Part shown: positions 22,470 through 33,778 of the stretch, piece by piece
Layout of the letters: each line of letters opens with the position of its first letter
Position numbering within the stretch: position 1 is the first letter of the stretch
Source: Desmodesmus armatus
Taxonomy: Eukaryota > Chlorophyta > Chlorophyceae > Sphaeropleales > Scenedesmaceae
Assembly (NCBI GenBank): GCA_007449985.2
Contig: VIIQ02000026.1
Span: 372,001-436,000 of the forward strand
Direction: 5' to 3'
DNA length: 64,000 nucleotides
Position numbers and translations under genes: made by a program
The notes under the pieces: model-generated
The model's database searches: none
Told to the model about the DNA's origin: nothing
The model's input: the letters and a program-made list of their open reading frames with translations, nothing else

Positions 22470-24598
22470 TCAGACCTTTGCGACCTTTCTCCGCTCCAGG
22501 ACCTTAGTCTGTGGGCACTGCATCTCCTGCCAGCTTACAGCAACCATGGGCACACCTGCAGCAGGCAGACACAACAATGCACCAGTTGGACGACACCCAC
22601 AGCCACACACAGCATGACCCAGGTAGAGCTCAGCACAGGCCACAATCTGTGTTGTGCACGGACAGTTCAAAGCTATCTTCAAGCTGTACTGTGCCACTGA
22701 AAGACACACCACTGTAGAGAGCACTCCATGGCAGTGAACTGACTACTATGCGCCTGCACGACCTCACTGCGTGGTCAAAGCTGGCTCCTGCACACCCAGC
22801 CAACAGTGCAGTGCATGCATGACACCAGCCACTGTGTAGCAAACAAGCATGTGCGCCGTCAGCACCTACCTGCCAGGCTCTTTGCATGCACCACCCCCAG
22901 CGAGTTATCTGCTGTTGTGAGGTAGTAGGAGCGAGCATCACCCAGTGACAGCACCTTGGCACGAACCACATCTCCTGGCCTGAAGCAGTCATACATCACG
23001 ACCTGCAGGCGGGCAAAGCATGAACCCCTTCCACTTCACTCGAGGCAGCACATGTGCTGGTGACCACTATGATACATACAGCAGGAGTGTTTCAGATGTT
23101 GGGTTATTGTGGGCTGTCGCAGCTAGCGGTACACGAATGATCAGCAGGCACTTGAAATGCAATTGCCCTAATTGCATTGATTGTATCAGCTGTGTTTATG
23201 GCATGTCTGGTCAGCGTCGTCCTGCAGGATCTGCCATACACACAGCACCTTACCAGCTGCAATCGGCTAGCCCCGTGGGTGAGGAACCCCACCTTTCAGC
23301 GCCACTCACAACACACCGATGCCAGTATGCTCCCTGAAACCGCCACCAACCCTAACACGTGTCCCATGCTGGACGATGCCCCACTACAACCTGCCAGTGA
23401 CACCCTACCCCATCACACCCACTCAAAATCCTCACATACGCTCTGGCCCTCAGCACAACTTGTCAACTTCGTCTGCGCGCATGTCCTGCTGGTGATGGGA
23501 TGGCACCCCGCCCAACAAAAGCCAACACTTCCCCAACCATCTTCCTTGTGCGCTCAACCTCCCATCGCGCTCCCAAAGCCCCTACACCCCAGGACACACC
23601 TTATCCACTTCATGTGTACGAACATCCTGCTGCCTGATGACACCTGTGAAGTCTGCTTCCAACGCTTGGCCAGCACAGCACATGATGCGCGCATTCGTAG
23701 AGGTAGGAGACACCTTAGTCACCTACAGCACCCGCACAGGCAGCAAGCCAGCAGCACTGCAGTGGGTGCTGTTGTGCTGAATACGGATGGTGCTGTGCTT
23801 GCTACACGCTGCACATCCAAGCGGCCGTTCCCAACCCAGGCTGCAAGCGGCCTTTCCCAGCAGCGCAAGGCGCACGGCTTCCCAGCAAAGCTGTGTGTCT
23901 GTGGACGCACTGTACAACCATCATAACCACTGCCAGAAGGGTGCCAAAAAGCCACTGCGCAAACCAGGCTAGTCAGTTGTACAGGCTGCCGCAGTCACTG
24001 CTGCTGCTGGGTTCACCTTGGCAATCACTATGCTGCCGGGCTCTGGGACCACAGGCGCTGCTTGCTTGCCAACAACCTGCATGACAGCCTGGCAATGACA
24101 GCACACCGCCGGCACAGACACCACCAGACACATTTGTTGGCAGCAAGGGGCTGCTGCTGCGCAGTCAAGAAGTGTGTGAGCAAAGAGGAGCCGACCTGCA
24201 TGCATGCCCTCCCGATCGGTACTGCATTCTGGCAGCCCCTTTCCCTGCCGTGTTGCATCCCTGACCTACGGTGCTGGCGCAGTGCAACTGCTGGCATCGC
24301 CCTATTCTTGGCCCCTAAGTATCTGCCATCGCTGTGGTTGCAGCTGTGTAAATGAGCTGCAAGAACTGCTGACACACCGCTTTGACAGGACAGGATGCTG
24401 TTACATCGAGGGCTGTCTTTCTCTTGCCCCACACTGTGACAGACTCAGCTGCTGGTGTGAGATGGCCGCACCTGTTGCGAGTCGCTGTTGCTGTTGGTCT
24501 GCTGCAGCCCTATGATGCTGGCATACACAAAGCCATCCCGCACATATGTTCCGCTGCCGGCTTGAAATTTATCCTGGGGTGTCAGACAGAAAACACCG
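22470..24598 (-). CDS. CSL4: Exosome complex subunit CSL4 (first exon not found)
   Basis: CSL4 is an S1-domain cap subunit of the RNA exosome, the nuclear/cytoplasmic 3'-5' RNA decay and processing complex. Five exons join in phase: 24598(tentative)-24472, 24076-24017, 23722-23600, 23002-22870 and 22555-22470. Exon order matches the family: N-terminal [20 protein letters not shown]; a hinge ([11 protein letters not shown]); the S1 core with [19 protein letters not shown] and [11 protein letters not shown]; then [20 protein letters not shown] and [14 protein letters not shown]; and the C-terminal [20 protein letters not shown]. The last motif corresponds to the conserved SWCEMQCP...RKVARV block of eukaryotic CSL4. 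The initiator exon must lie upstream. A candidate ATG frame at 24971 is not in phase with any clear donor. Confidence 0.85.
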
Positions 24599-25279
24599 CT
24601 GCCAGTGAGCCCTGAACTGTGCCGTCACCAGCTGCTGCAGCCCAAAAGCAGGATGCGGAGGGCTATAGATGCCAAGGGCCAAAGCAAAATCACGATGTAG
24701 CTCACTGTTGTTCCTAGCCTGTCTCCTGGACAGACCCAAGTTGCCATGTGGTTGTTTGCTTGATCTCAAATGCTGCTGCTACTGTAGGGTGCTCCCCCCT
24801 GCCTTGTTGTGTGCTGCAAAGGCTGACAGTGGCTGGCCGCTGCTGCGTGGTTCCGATCAACAGCGAGCTGCACGCGGGCTCACTTCTCCGTCTGCCTCTC
24901 TCGTGCCGTCCGCCAGGCTGGACAGTTACACAGCAGTCAAACGTGTCGGAAAAGTGACACAGTGCAAACATTTACATTCCGATGCAGTGTGCAGGACTTT
25001 GTGATCACACCTTGCGCCCATGCATTGCACAACCAGCTTCCAACACCAAATACCGGTGTACACTCGTTCGTGTCTAGCTGCTATACTTCAAGATCCTACC
25101 CCTTACTGACATAGACTTTTGACAATTTCAATACCCACTGCTGAGACGTTGCACACGCGGTACCAGTCCTGTCCCACCACACTTGTGCAGTCCTGCAGTC
25201 CCGATCAGTAGCACTGCCAATCAGTACCATCAGCAACTCAAGCTCACCAACATCAAAACAACAGCCACACCCCTGCACA

Positions 25280-28200
25280 ATGTGCTTCAGCCAAGGCGGC
25301 AGCCTGACGTTTCTGGGTCTAGGTCTGGGTACAGGCCTGTTTCTGCGCTCACAAGGGCACCCCACTCGCCGCTACGCACTGTTTATGTACTTTGCACTGA
25401 TGGAGGCGATCCAGTTTCTGGTGAGTGCCTGAGTGCAGCCACGCAGGCAGGCAGCACTGCATTCCATGTAACAGTAACAGTAACAGCATTCCCAAGCACA
25501 CTGCAGGGATTACTTGAAAGTGACACAGGGAGTTCTTCTAGCAGGGGGAGGTCCAGGGGCATTGCTCACATCATGCCCTAGGGGGTGGGGCTTGGGGCAT
25601 TTTTGACAGCTTTGGGGGTCAAAATCCTTTGAAAACAGGGCATTTTGGGCCGCCAGGAGGGGGAGGGGCATTAGGGTGTGGGCCCTGGTGGCAATGCCCC
25701 CAGGGGTTGGGGCATTCGCAAAGCCCTGATAGAAGAACTCCCTGTGTCACTTTCAACTAATCCCTACCCTGTGTACAGCTCCTGTCAAAGTTACCCTGGC
25801 TGCTGCGTGCACCTCTAGTGGTGCAAAGCAGATGGTCTGGTCGGACACACACCTGAGTGTCTGTCCATCTGTCTGTTGGTGTGGTTGTCTGCAGGGCTAT
25901 TTCTTTATCGATCAGTGTGACAGCCCCTGGAACAAGGTGCTGACATTCCTAGGTGCGCTGTGCGCTGGCTCCAGCACTGCCAATTGGGACTTACCCATAT
26001 TGCACAGTAGCCAGCATTCCAGCTGCGCCGAGTTTGAAACCTCCAGCCCTCCTGTTGTGCTGGTGGGCATACAGGTGCAGCTGCACAGAAGCAGCGCAGC
26101 TGTGCCAGGGCCTCTCGGCAGCCCTGTTGTTGTGCTGAAGTGAGCCATGGCTTTCTTCGTCAAAGGCTCACATGCAGGTGTTGTTTGTCTGTGCTTGTGC
26201 CTGTCCTGCATATCGTCTGCCCTGTGTGCAGCCTACACACACGTGATGTACCAGAACGTTTTTGTCAACTGGTACTTCCTCAGCCCGACTTATGGTGTGC
26301 ACCCCGATGTCACCAAGCTGATCTGCACTATGGTGAGACCAGCTAGGCTCCTGTGCACACGTGGCAGCAAGCTTGGTTGTTACTCCGGTCTGGATTTGCA
26401 TCTGGTATCTACACCCCGGCAGGCCCTATGTTTGCACGCCAGCCCACATCAACCGCCATAAGGATAAGCATTGCACATAATATGTCTTTGGCTTACCCAG
26501 TCGATCAAGTGTAGAGAGTACCGTTTTGCGGTGAAAGTATCTACTTGTAACAACCTCCCCCCCAATAATTTGTGTTTGACACAACAGATGCAAGCAGCAC
26601 AACATGCTCAGTGGTATCCCAATTTGGGTTATGTTGGACTTTTTGTGTTGCTGTAGTGCATTGTGGGAGCGTCTTCCGGCGTCCTGCTGAAGCTGCCCTG
26701 GCCTGTCTGGCTGGGCGCTCCAGTGGGTCTGCTGGATGGCCTGGCTAAGGTCCTGCCAGACTTCTACAGCTTCAGCACAGCAGGGACGCCAGAGTCCTGC
26801 TTGTATGAAACCATGTGTGGGCCTAAGGTGAGGGGTGGTCCTGGGGGCAGGGGGGGGAGGATTGTTTAGTACAGCATGTGGCCAGTGCTACAGGGTTTTG
26901 GAAGTGTGGGGTTAGTTCCTGTAGCTGGGCCATGGGTGCCTTTGATGCTGTGTACGGACAGGTTTGTTGCCTTGTCCTGGTGTGTGCAGTATCAGTACTG
27001 TGAAACAGGCAGGTAAACTCATGATGTGTAGGGGGGAAAGCCTCATGATGTGTAGGATATAGTTGACATGCGTTTGACAGCCAGCAGCAGGTGTTGGGGA
27101 GCTGGCTCTATGGGTGGTGTGGAGGGGTGTTGCGGCTGCCGGACGGGGCCTTCTGGACAGACAGGCAGGCAGATACACGCTTGCCTGAGGGCGCACTCAA
27201 AACGCCAGCAGCAGGGGAGCGCCTTCCTATTTCGGCAACCAGATCCTGCCTTGTCACCACCCACTTGGATGCTGCACACTTGGCTCCTGCGCTGAATTGA
27301 ATATGCGCTGACTATACCCTCTCTCTCTCTCTCTTCTCCTCTGCTTCTGTCTCTTTCAAAACGTGCAGGTGTGCACCTTCAGCACCCCCAACCACATTGC
27401 CTGGATGATGCCCCTCATGCCACAGAGCTACTACCTGCCAGGGTAAGCTGGGCTTGCCTGACCTTCCTCTCTGTCCAGCCGCCACAGCACGCAACACGCC
27501 CAACCAATGGGCATGGGAAGATATCAGTGGGCGTGTTGTGCCCGCGAGCACTCGTTGTGTTGTCGGTGTCAAAAACCAGGCCCGGGGCCAGGGGGTGCAA
27601 CGCTACTGGGCCACCACACAAGGGGGTGTGGGCTGTTGTTTCAAACCGCGTTCAGCACAGTTCAAGCCATGCCCATGTTGCTCCCTTGCTGAGACATGTG
27701 TCTCTGTCTTGCCTGCCTGCCTGCCTGCCTGCCTGCCTGCATGCTTGCAGTGGCTTCATACACTTTTTCTTCTTCTTCTTCCCCACCTGGATCATGGGCA
27801 ACACTGAGGCCCGCCTGACCATGGTGGCAGCATTTTTCACAGGCCCTGTGCTCACTCAGCTGCTGGCGACACGACACATGGACACTTATAAGGTAAGGTC
27901 ATGGCTGGCATGAGCTCTTGAGCTTCATGGCTACAGGTGTAACAATGATTGATTGACGGGGGCTGACAGGGCCACTGGGTGCCCCTCATGAAAACGAGGG
28001 CAGGCACAGGGGTTTGAACAGGGGAGCACCGCAATGACAGCACAGATGGCGGGTAGCAAACGCAGATGGCAAAACTCCCACATGACACTAGTGGCGCCCC
28101 AAATGAACGCAAGGCGCCTTTGAATACTTCCTGGCTTGGTCGCATGTGGTGCTGTTGCATTGTAGCCCCATGGCTGCACGGCTTCCAGATTGCACATGAG

Positions 28201-28598
28201 CTTCCGCTGAGCTCCTTCACAGCAGCTGGTGACTGTGTCAGCCAGTTGGCATCTCCTGCCTCTACCTGATTCTCATCATGTGTCAAGCCGGCATCCAAAC
28301 GGTGTGTTTGTCTGCTGTGATGGGTTGTCTGTATTGCTGCTGCATGCTGCAGTTTGAATGGCCGGCCACTTGGTGCTACTTGTCAGTGGGGCAGTGCTTC
28401 GTGGCGTTGGCAGTTGAGGCTTACGCAATCCGCAAGCAGCGCCAGCAACGCAAGGTGGCAGCTCCATCAGCAGTCAGCAACGGAGTCAGCCATGTTGCAG
28501 CTCTTGCTGTGGACGGACCTATGGATGATGGGCCAGATGCTGCAACGCGTGCAGTACCTGACACTCCTGGCAAAGCCAGCAGCAAGAAGGACAAGTGA
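25280..28598 (+). CDS. DUF5765-type multi-pass membrane protein
   Basis: Seven exons join exactly in frame: 25280-25420, 25895-25952, 26232-26332, 26657-26827, 27369-27442, 27751-27892 and 28353-28598, giving 310 residues. The order of motifs resembles the uncharacterised DUF5765 family as I recall it: MCFSQGGSLTFLGLGLGTG at the start; YALFMYFALMEAIQFLGYF; FIDQCDSPWNKVLTFLG; the loop YTHVMYQNVFVNWYF; FSTPNHIAWMMPLMPQSYY; FFFFFFPTWIMGNTEARLT; and EWPATWCYLSVGQCFVAL. These suggest about seven membrane segments. The tail after KQRQQRK is hydrophilic and Ala/Asp-rich. Acid, His and Cys residues within membrane loops are conserved-looking, but no activity is known to me. Intron 1 holds a terminal-inverted-repeat element, intron 5 a (CCTG)n tract near its acceptor, and intron 4 a (CT)n tract. 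Confidence 0.8.
25467..25492. repeat. GTAACA-type short repeat
   Basis: catgtaacagtaacagtaac is present in intron 1 of the DUF5765 gene, 20 bp before the inverted-repeat element. It is the same motif as at 16837. Confidence 0.6.
25506..25768. mobile_element. MITE-like element with about 40-bp terminal inverted repeats
   Basis: The left end from about 25506 (agggattacttgaaagtgac, continuing to 25546) and the right end up to about 25768 are near-perfect reverse complements over about 40 bp, including gacacagggagttcttcta. The interior is about 180 bp and G-rich, with several ggggcatt and aatgccccc motifs that can themselves pair. There is no coding capacity, so if mobile it would be a non-autonomous DNA element. 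I see no clear target-site duplication. It sits wholly within intron 1 of the DUF5765 gene. Confidence 0.7.
27318..27340. repeat. (CT)n microsatellite
   Basis: A run of ct dinucleotides upstream of the exon-5 acceptor (27368) of the DUF5765 gene. It may serve as a polypyrimidine tract. Confidence 0.8.
27710..27740. repeat. (TGCC)n microsatellite
   Basis: Seven tgcc units lie just upstream of the exon-6 acceptor (27750) of the DUF5765 gene. Confidence 0.85.
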
Positions 28599-30928
28599 AC
28601 GATATCAAGGGGATGAATCACATCCGCTGGCAGCAGCCGTGATTTTGGCGCAACCTGCAGTCCTGCAGTGTGAGTGCTGGCAACATGCAGTGACCGTATG
28701 ACCTGCTGCTGTGGTGTACTCTCCGGCATTAGGCCTGCTGCATGAGGGTATCTGCGGCAGCCCTGCTGCTGCCGCGCTGTCAGGAGAGCAGTCGTGCTGT
28801 CTAAGGCAGCACCTGGGCAAGGGTGTGATGGGCTTTTTTGCTGAACCAGATCTGCTGGGCTCCGGCCACTCTGGCTTTGACTGACTTGAATTGAATTGAA
28901 GTTTGGTGGGGCACACATTCCCAAGTGTGTTGCTTGGTTTTGGTTTGGTTGGCTGGTTAGCACTCACCAGTTGTGGCAACTGGAGGTCAAAGTGTCCCAT
29001 TTCAAACTAGAGGGAAAAGAGAGTGTGGTAGAGTTGGCACTGGTGACACAGACAGCGGCCCAGTTTAGCGTTTAAGGTTTAGGGTTCAGGGTTTGGGTCC
29101 TTCCTTTGTAACCCCCTGAAAGGTGCAGCACAGCTGAGTTGCCGCCTGCCCAGGTGGTGCTTGCCTGTGCACGATTCAATTGTGCTTCCAAACATGGCTG
29201 GAACAGCACACTTCCACTTGGTGGCTGCATTCAATGCAGTCAATGATTGACTGGGCAGCCTGTGTTGATGCAATTCGCAACTCGCAATTGTGCGGTTGCT
29301 CATGTGGAGGGCTGATGATCAGTGTACATACTGTGTTCAGGGGGTGTCAGGCTTCCTCCCGCAAACCAATCGTTTAGGGTTGAGGTGTTGAGTATATGTG
29401 GTTGCAAAGCAAATGGTCAACACCATGTGGTGAGCAGTCTTGCAACCAGCACCACACCTGGCCAGCTGTCTGCTGTCGAAATTCTGCATCATGTGCACAT
29501 ATGCATTGCAGCAGGTCACTTCCAATGATGTACCAACCCCTGGCCAACCCCTGGCAGCGCTGCAATAAATCATTTGGCGAGCCCTGAAGGCAAACAATCA
29601 CATACAGCATGGCAGCTGTACAAGTCAATCACTGACCCACACTGCCTTACATCTGCATGCTAGCAACTGCATCGGCATGCTGGGCAATGGTGCAAGACGG
29701 TGCCTGCAGTTGTTGGTGCGAACGTATTGACGCGTCAATAACGCCCTCCAGTTGGCAACAAACATGTGGACCGGAAGCCATATCCCTCAACATGCGCACC
29801 ATTGCTAAGAGTGGTCACTTTTCTGGGCTGTGCCTGAGCTAGTTTCAGTGCAGCTAACAGAGCGTCAGTGTACACATGTGCTGCTGCTGCTCGGTGGGTT
29901 TGCTTGCTGCAGGGGGCCGGAGCCACAAGAGCAAGACGGCAAGTCTAGCACTAGTTGATTTGAACACCCCATGCCTTCCCCGGAAACCGGCCGGTTACAG
30001 CACACGCGCTCAGAGGTACTGAGTTCTTGGGATTCGTCCCTCGTGTGGTGCTGGGGGGTGTTCCGTTTGCCTTGCTTTCAACATGTAAACTTTCCAGTCG
30101 CACACGGATGTCTTTTCCTCAGGCACAGCCATCGTGGGAACTCGCGGCAGGCCATCTGCACAGCAGCGGCAGTACTAGTGGTAGTACTAGAGGCACCTGC
30201 AAGGTGTTGCTGCTGCTGTTCTGCCATGTCGGTGGTTCGACTCCACCAGTTCTCGTTTCGGCAAGCGGAGGCATCCTTTTTTGATGCGACCCACAGGCAG
30301 TGGCAGCGGCCGCTGCCCTGGGGCACTCAAGCAGCATAGAACCCTGCACTGCTTTCAGCAGCTGGTGTTGGTGACAAGCTGTACCCTTAATCCAGTGCCT
30401 TGGTATATGCAGCACGGGAACTGACAGGACACCGCTGCTGATATTTGCCTGAATATGTCTAGACCAGATCTGTCAAACCAATCGAAGAAGGCGGTTACAG
30501 ATCAATTGAGGAGATTTGAGGTTGCTGCAGAGTGCAGGAGCCTCCACACAGGAGGGCATGTCACATTCCAGCAGCAGGTGGCACGCCACTGTACGTTGTG
30601 AACACATCCTCGTCTTCCATAACGGGCTGCCTAGTGACATCCGCCACCCAACTTTGGTAGACACGTGGTCACACAAACATTCAACACATAAGCCACAGCA
30701 GCCAGCACCGGCTGTCCTTGTAACCCCTGCCATGCAGCCCCCTGGCCAACAACTCCACTACTGCAGCCAGTCAGCCACAATCACCGTGTCAGACAGCATA
30801 ACAGCTGTGCAAGGTTCAGACCCAAACTATCAGTGCTGCATGCTGGCAAATGTAGGAGATACTGCGCAATGCCTGCGGGGCGCATGACACAAACCCTGAG
30901 TGTTTGAATGGTCCAAACTTTGGAACAT
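28599..30928. other. 2.3-kb convergent intergenic stretch
   Basis: It lies between the 3' ends of the DUF5765 gene and the aldo/keto reductase. It holds the telomere-like run at 29071-29097 and a B-box-like string (ggttcgactcc) at 30235. No coding exon is recognised. Confidence 0.45.
29071..29097. repeat. Degenerate TTTAGGG telomere-like array
   Basis: It reads as four consecutive near-units: tttaagg, tttaggg, ttcaggg, tttggg. A further single tttaggg lies at about 29372. Confidence 0.65.
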
Positions 30929-33112
30929 TCACAATATGCGGGATGCATCCCAGCAATACTTCGTCCCATCTTCCAACCCGTTCAGTGCATCCATGTCTTC
31001 CTGCGACAGCTCCCAGCCAAGCAGCTGCTGCGGGCTGGCTTGCTGAATGCGCTCTGGGTGCACAGACTTGGGGATGACTGCACAACCCTGCTGTAGGCCC
31101 CAACGCAGCAACACCTGCACACAGCAGCAGCTCCAAGTCAGTCATGCAAGGCAGCAGTTGCTTCTTACCTGGGTTTTATCCAGGTGGTGCACCTACTTAG
31201 TTACGTCCTCTGAAGTACAGATTGCATGTAAGTGCTGCTGTTGACAATGCTTGCGCGGAGTTTCGGCACAACAAAGCCCCACTACAGACCACCACTACGC
31301 GGTACCATTCTGTGAATTGCTCGTGCTCAAACAGAAGGGCACCTTACCTGTGCAGGTGTCTTGCCAGTCCTTGCTGCCACTTCCTGCACCACAGGCTCTG
31401 ACAGCAGCTGCCCACAGCCCAAGCTGGCATACGCCACCACTGCAACACCTGCGGCTGCACATGCTGCCCTCAGCTCCCTCTCTTGCCGCTTTGGATGCAC
31501 CTCAAACTGCAGCCAGGCGGCACAACAGGGCACAGCATGCAAGCGGCGAAGGTTGGGCAGGTTGACTTACTGCATGACATCAGTACAGTACAACCACCCC
31601 TAAGACTGTGAAGAGGAAGTCCCTGACATGCCTGTGCATACTCCTGATGTCTGCTGGCGATACATCCTTCCCCATGTATGTATTGCATCAGCGCCATATG
31701 GACCCGTATTGCCCCGTGATAGTGTGTTATGTAATTGCACACCTATGCAAGGCGCAAGCATGATCAATTGCTTTCAGTAAAAACGGGGCGCTCCAGGGCC
31801 AAACTGATGTTGTGCGCCGGGATAGTGCTTTCAAACCCACAGCAGTGGATCCACCGCAGAGCAGCAAGCAGAGCCAGCTGCATGCGCCGTCTGTTGCAAC
31901 ACGGCCCCCATCAACTCCGAAAAGCCCTGGCAGCAGTGCACTAAAGGCCATGCCAGACTGACCCCTGTTGATGTCCAAACAAACTCCGCACCTGGTTGAC
32001 CATGGGCTTGACTTCAGCTGCAGCCAGGAGCTCTTGCAGGTGCGCTGTGCTGTAGTTGCTCACACCAATCGCGCGAGCCTTGCCACACTTGTACAGACCT
32101 TCCAGCACCTGCAGCATGGGGCCACCACAGACTACCTGGGCTGTGAACATTGACAATCAGACCCTGGAGAAGACACAGCAGCCCCACAGCCAGCCTGTGC
32201 ACACAGTCGGTGGGTGTTTTCAACATGCAGTGCCCAACGCTGACAGCAGCCCACCTCCTGAGCCTGCTACTGCAAAGGGTCTCAGCACACATACCTGCTC
32301 AGCCGTGACAGCCCAAGTGCTCCAGAGACCGACTGCCCCGAAACACTCTCCCCTGCTCCCTGCCTCATCACACACAACTGCCCTCCACCCCTGGTACAAT
32401 CTTCCCCTGCACCCCGCTCCACTCAATATCACTGCTAATTACCATCTAACGAGGTGAAAACCCTGAAGATCCTCACCCGCCAAGTCTCAAGCCGCATCTT
32501 TGCATTGTCAGGGGACTTTTGGTCCAGGCGTGCCACCCCTGGCCAATGAATCAACATAAGGTCCACATAATCTGTGTCCAGCCGCTGCAGGATGTCAGCA
32601 CAGGCTGCTGTAGCCTTAGCTGTGCCTTGCTGGTAGGGGCTCACTTTGCTGGTGATGAAGATGCTGCTGCGGGGTGTGCCTGCATCACGCAGTGCTGCTC
32701 CTATGTCGGCTTCATTCTGGGGGTGGCAAGCAGCGAGTTGTGGCATGAAAGCGCCAGTTTGACTGGGTATGCTAGGGTAGCATTGCATCACTGCTTCTGT
32801 CACAGCATCGACTACTGCTGCAGTGCAGAGCTTCCCGAAATTACACCGCCCGGGTGAAAAAGCAAGCTCGATCAGGCATACAAGTTGCTGGTTTTGTGCC
32901 ATGCACGAAGAGCCTTTGCAGCTCTGCAGAGAGACAACCGGACTTGGCTGCTGTGAGGATGTGGTTGTCACCTTGTAAATTGCTGCTGTGTCAATGTGTG
33001 TGATGCCACATTGCACTGCGGCCTTGACTGCAGCCTGCACTGCCTCCCCTGTGGCCTTGAAGGTGCCTAGACCAATGCTGGGCAGCTCCAGACCATTCGA
33101 AAGCCTGATCAT
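30929..33112 (-). CDS. Aldo/keto reductase
   Basis: This is an NAD(P)H-dependent reductase of carbonyl compounds with a TIM-barrel fold. Five exons close exactly: 33112-32972, 32716-32477, 32108-31992, 31506-31348 and 31114-30929, giving 280 residues, a little short but normal for AKRs. The catalytic tetrad is visible: D41 and Y46 in HIDTAAIYK, K71 in FITSK, H104 in LMLIHWPG. Further signatures are GLELPSIGLGTFKATGEAV, the AKR signature LYKCGKARAIGVSNYS, and the C-terminal cofactor motif VIPKSVHPERIQQ. The protein has no obvious targeting peptide, so it is probably cytosolic. The substrate cannot be read from sequence. It lies on the same strand as purU and 0.67 kb downstream of it, but the two functions are not known to be linked. 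Confidence 0.93.
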
Positions 33113-33778
33113 TCACGCTTGCCGGTGCTAGTGACAGAGACGGGACATGTGATGTCCTGCTGCTGCTGGAGCAGCAGACATGCGTGGAAGCTCAAGAAAG
33201 CGGCCAGGGCAGTACTATCGCTGACGATGACCGACAACACGTCTGTTGCGTAGCTTATGCGCCCAACAGAAAGAGTGTTGCACGGTGCTTCAGTAGATCA
33301 CAGCACGATCTGACAGGACCTGCTGATATCCGTGGTCTCGACACCAGACTTCCACGATTTATTGTGAGCGTAAGTAGAACAGACAGCTTGGGCCAAAGTT
33401 GATGGTGTCATGCCCGTGTTCATGGAAATGCACTCAATGGCGGTTGTCTGCCCAAAGCACAGCACACCACGCCAAACCAAAAGTGTCATGATCAGCGTCA
33501 GCAGGCACACGCACGTGCCACAGGGAACAACAACAGCACAGCACGCACACACAAACAAGTACAACAAGCACGCGAGCAGCAGGACGATCAGCAAGGAAAC
33601 CTGTGCGTTCAAAGGCACAATCGAGTTTCAAGTAACTGGGCCACAAACACCAGCACAACATCCAGGTATCCGCCTTACAGCCGTGCTGCTGCAGCAACAC
33701 GTTGCTGCTGCGCACGTCCGCTGCTCGTCGCCCTCGCACAGACCCAGGCAAACCAGCTGTCTGCCCCATGGCTGCTGC
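33113..33778. other. Spacer between purU 3' end and aldo/keto reductase start
   Basis: It contains the putative poly(A) signal of purU and the upstream region of the reductase. No gene is recognised. Confidence 0.45.
33675..33679 (-). terminator. Candidate TGTAA poly(A) signal of purU
   Basis: ttaca on the + strand, about 100 nt beyond the purU stop codon (33779-33781). The position suits the chlorophyte TGTAA signal. Confidence 0.4.

Noticed and set aside
24714..24971. Minus-strand open frame (MFALCHFSDTF...) as exon 1 of CSL4
   Set aside because: It contains a suggestive VTVQPGG, but its best donor is out of phase with the next CSL4 exon.
30135..30262. Possible tRNA gene or SINE head: a perfect B-box-like ggttcgactcc with a 5-bp T-stem, and gggaact/agttctc that could form an acceptor stem
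   Set aside because: The spacing to the 5' acceptor is about 40 nt too long, the D and anticodon arms do not form, and no anticodon loop fits. Kept only as a chance or decayed tRNA-like string.
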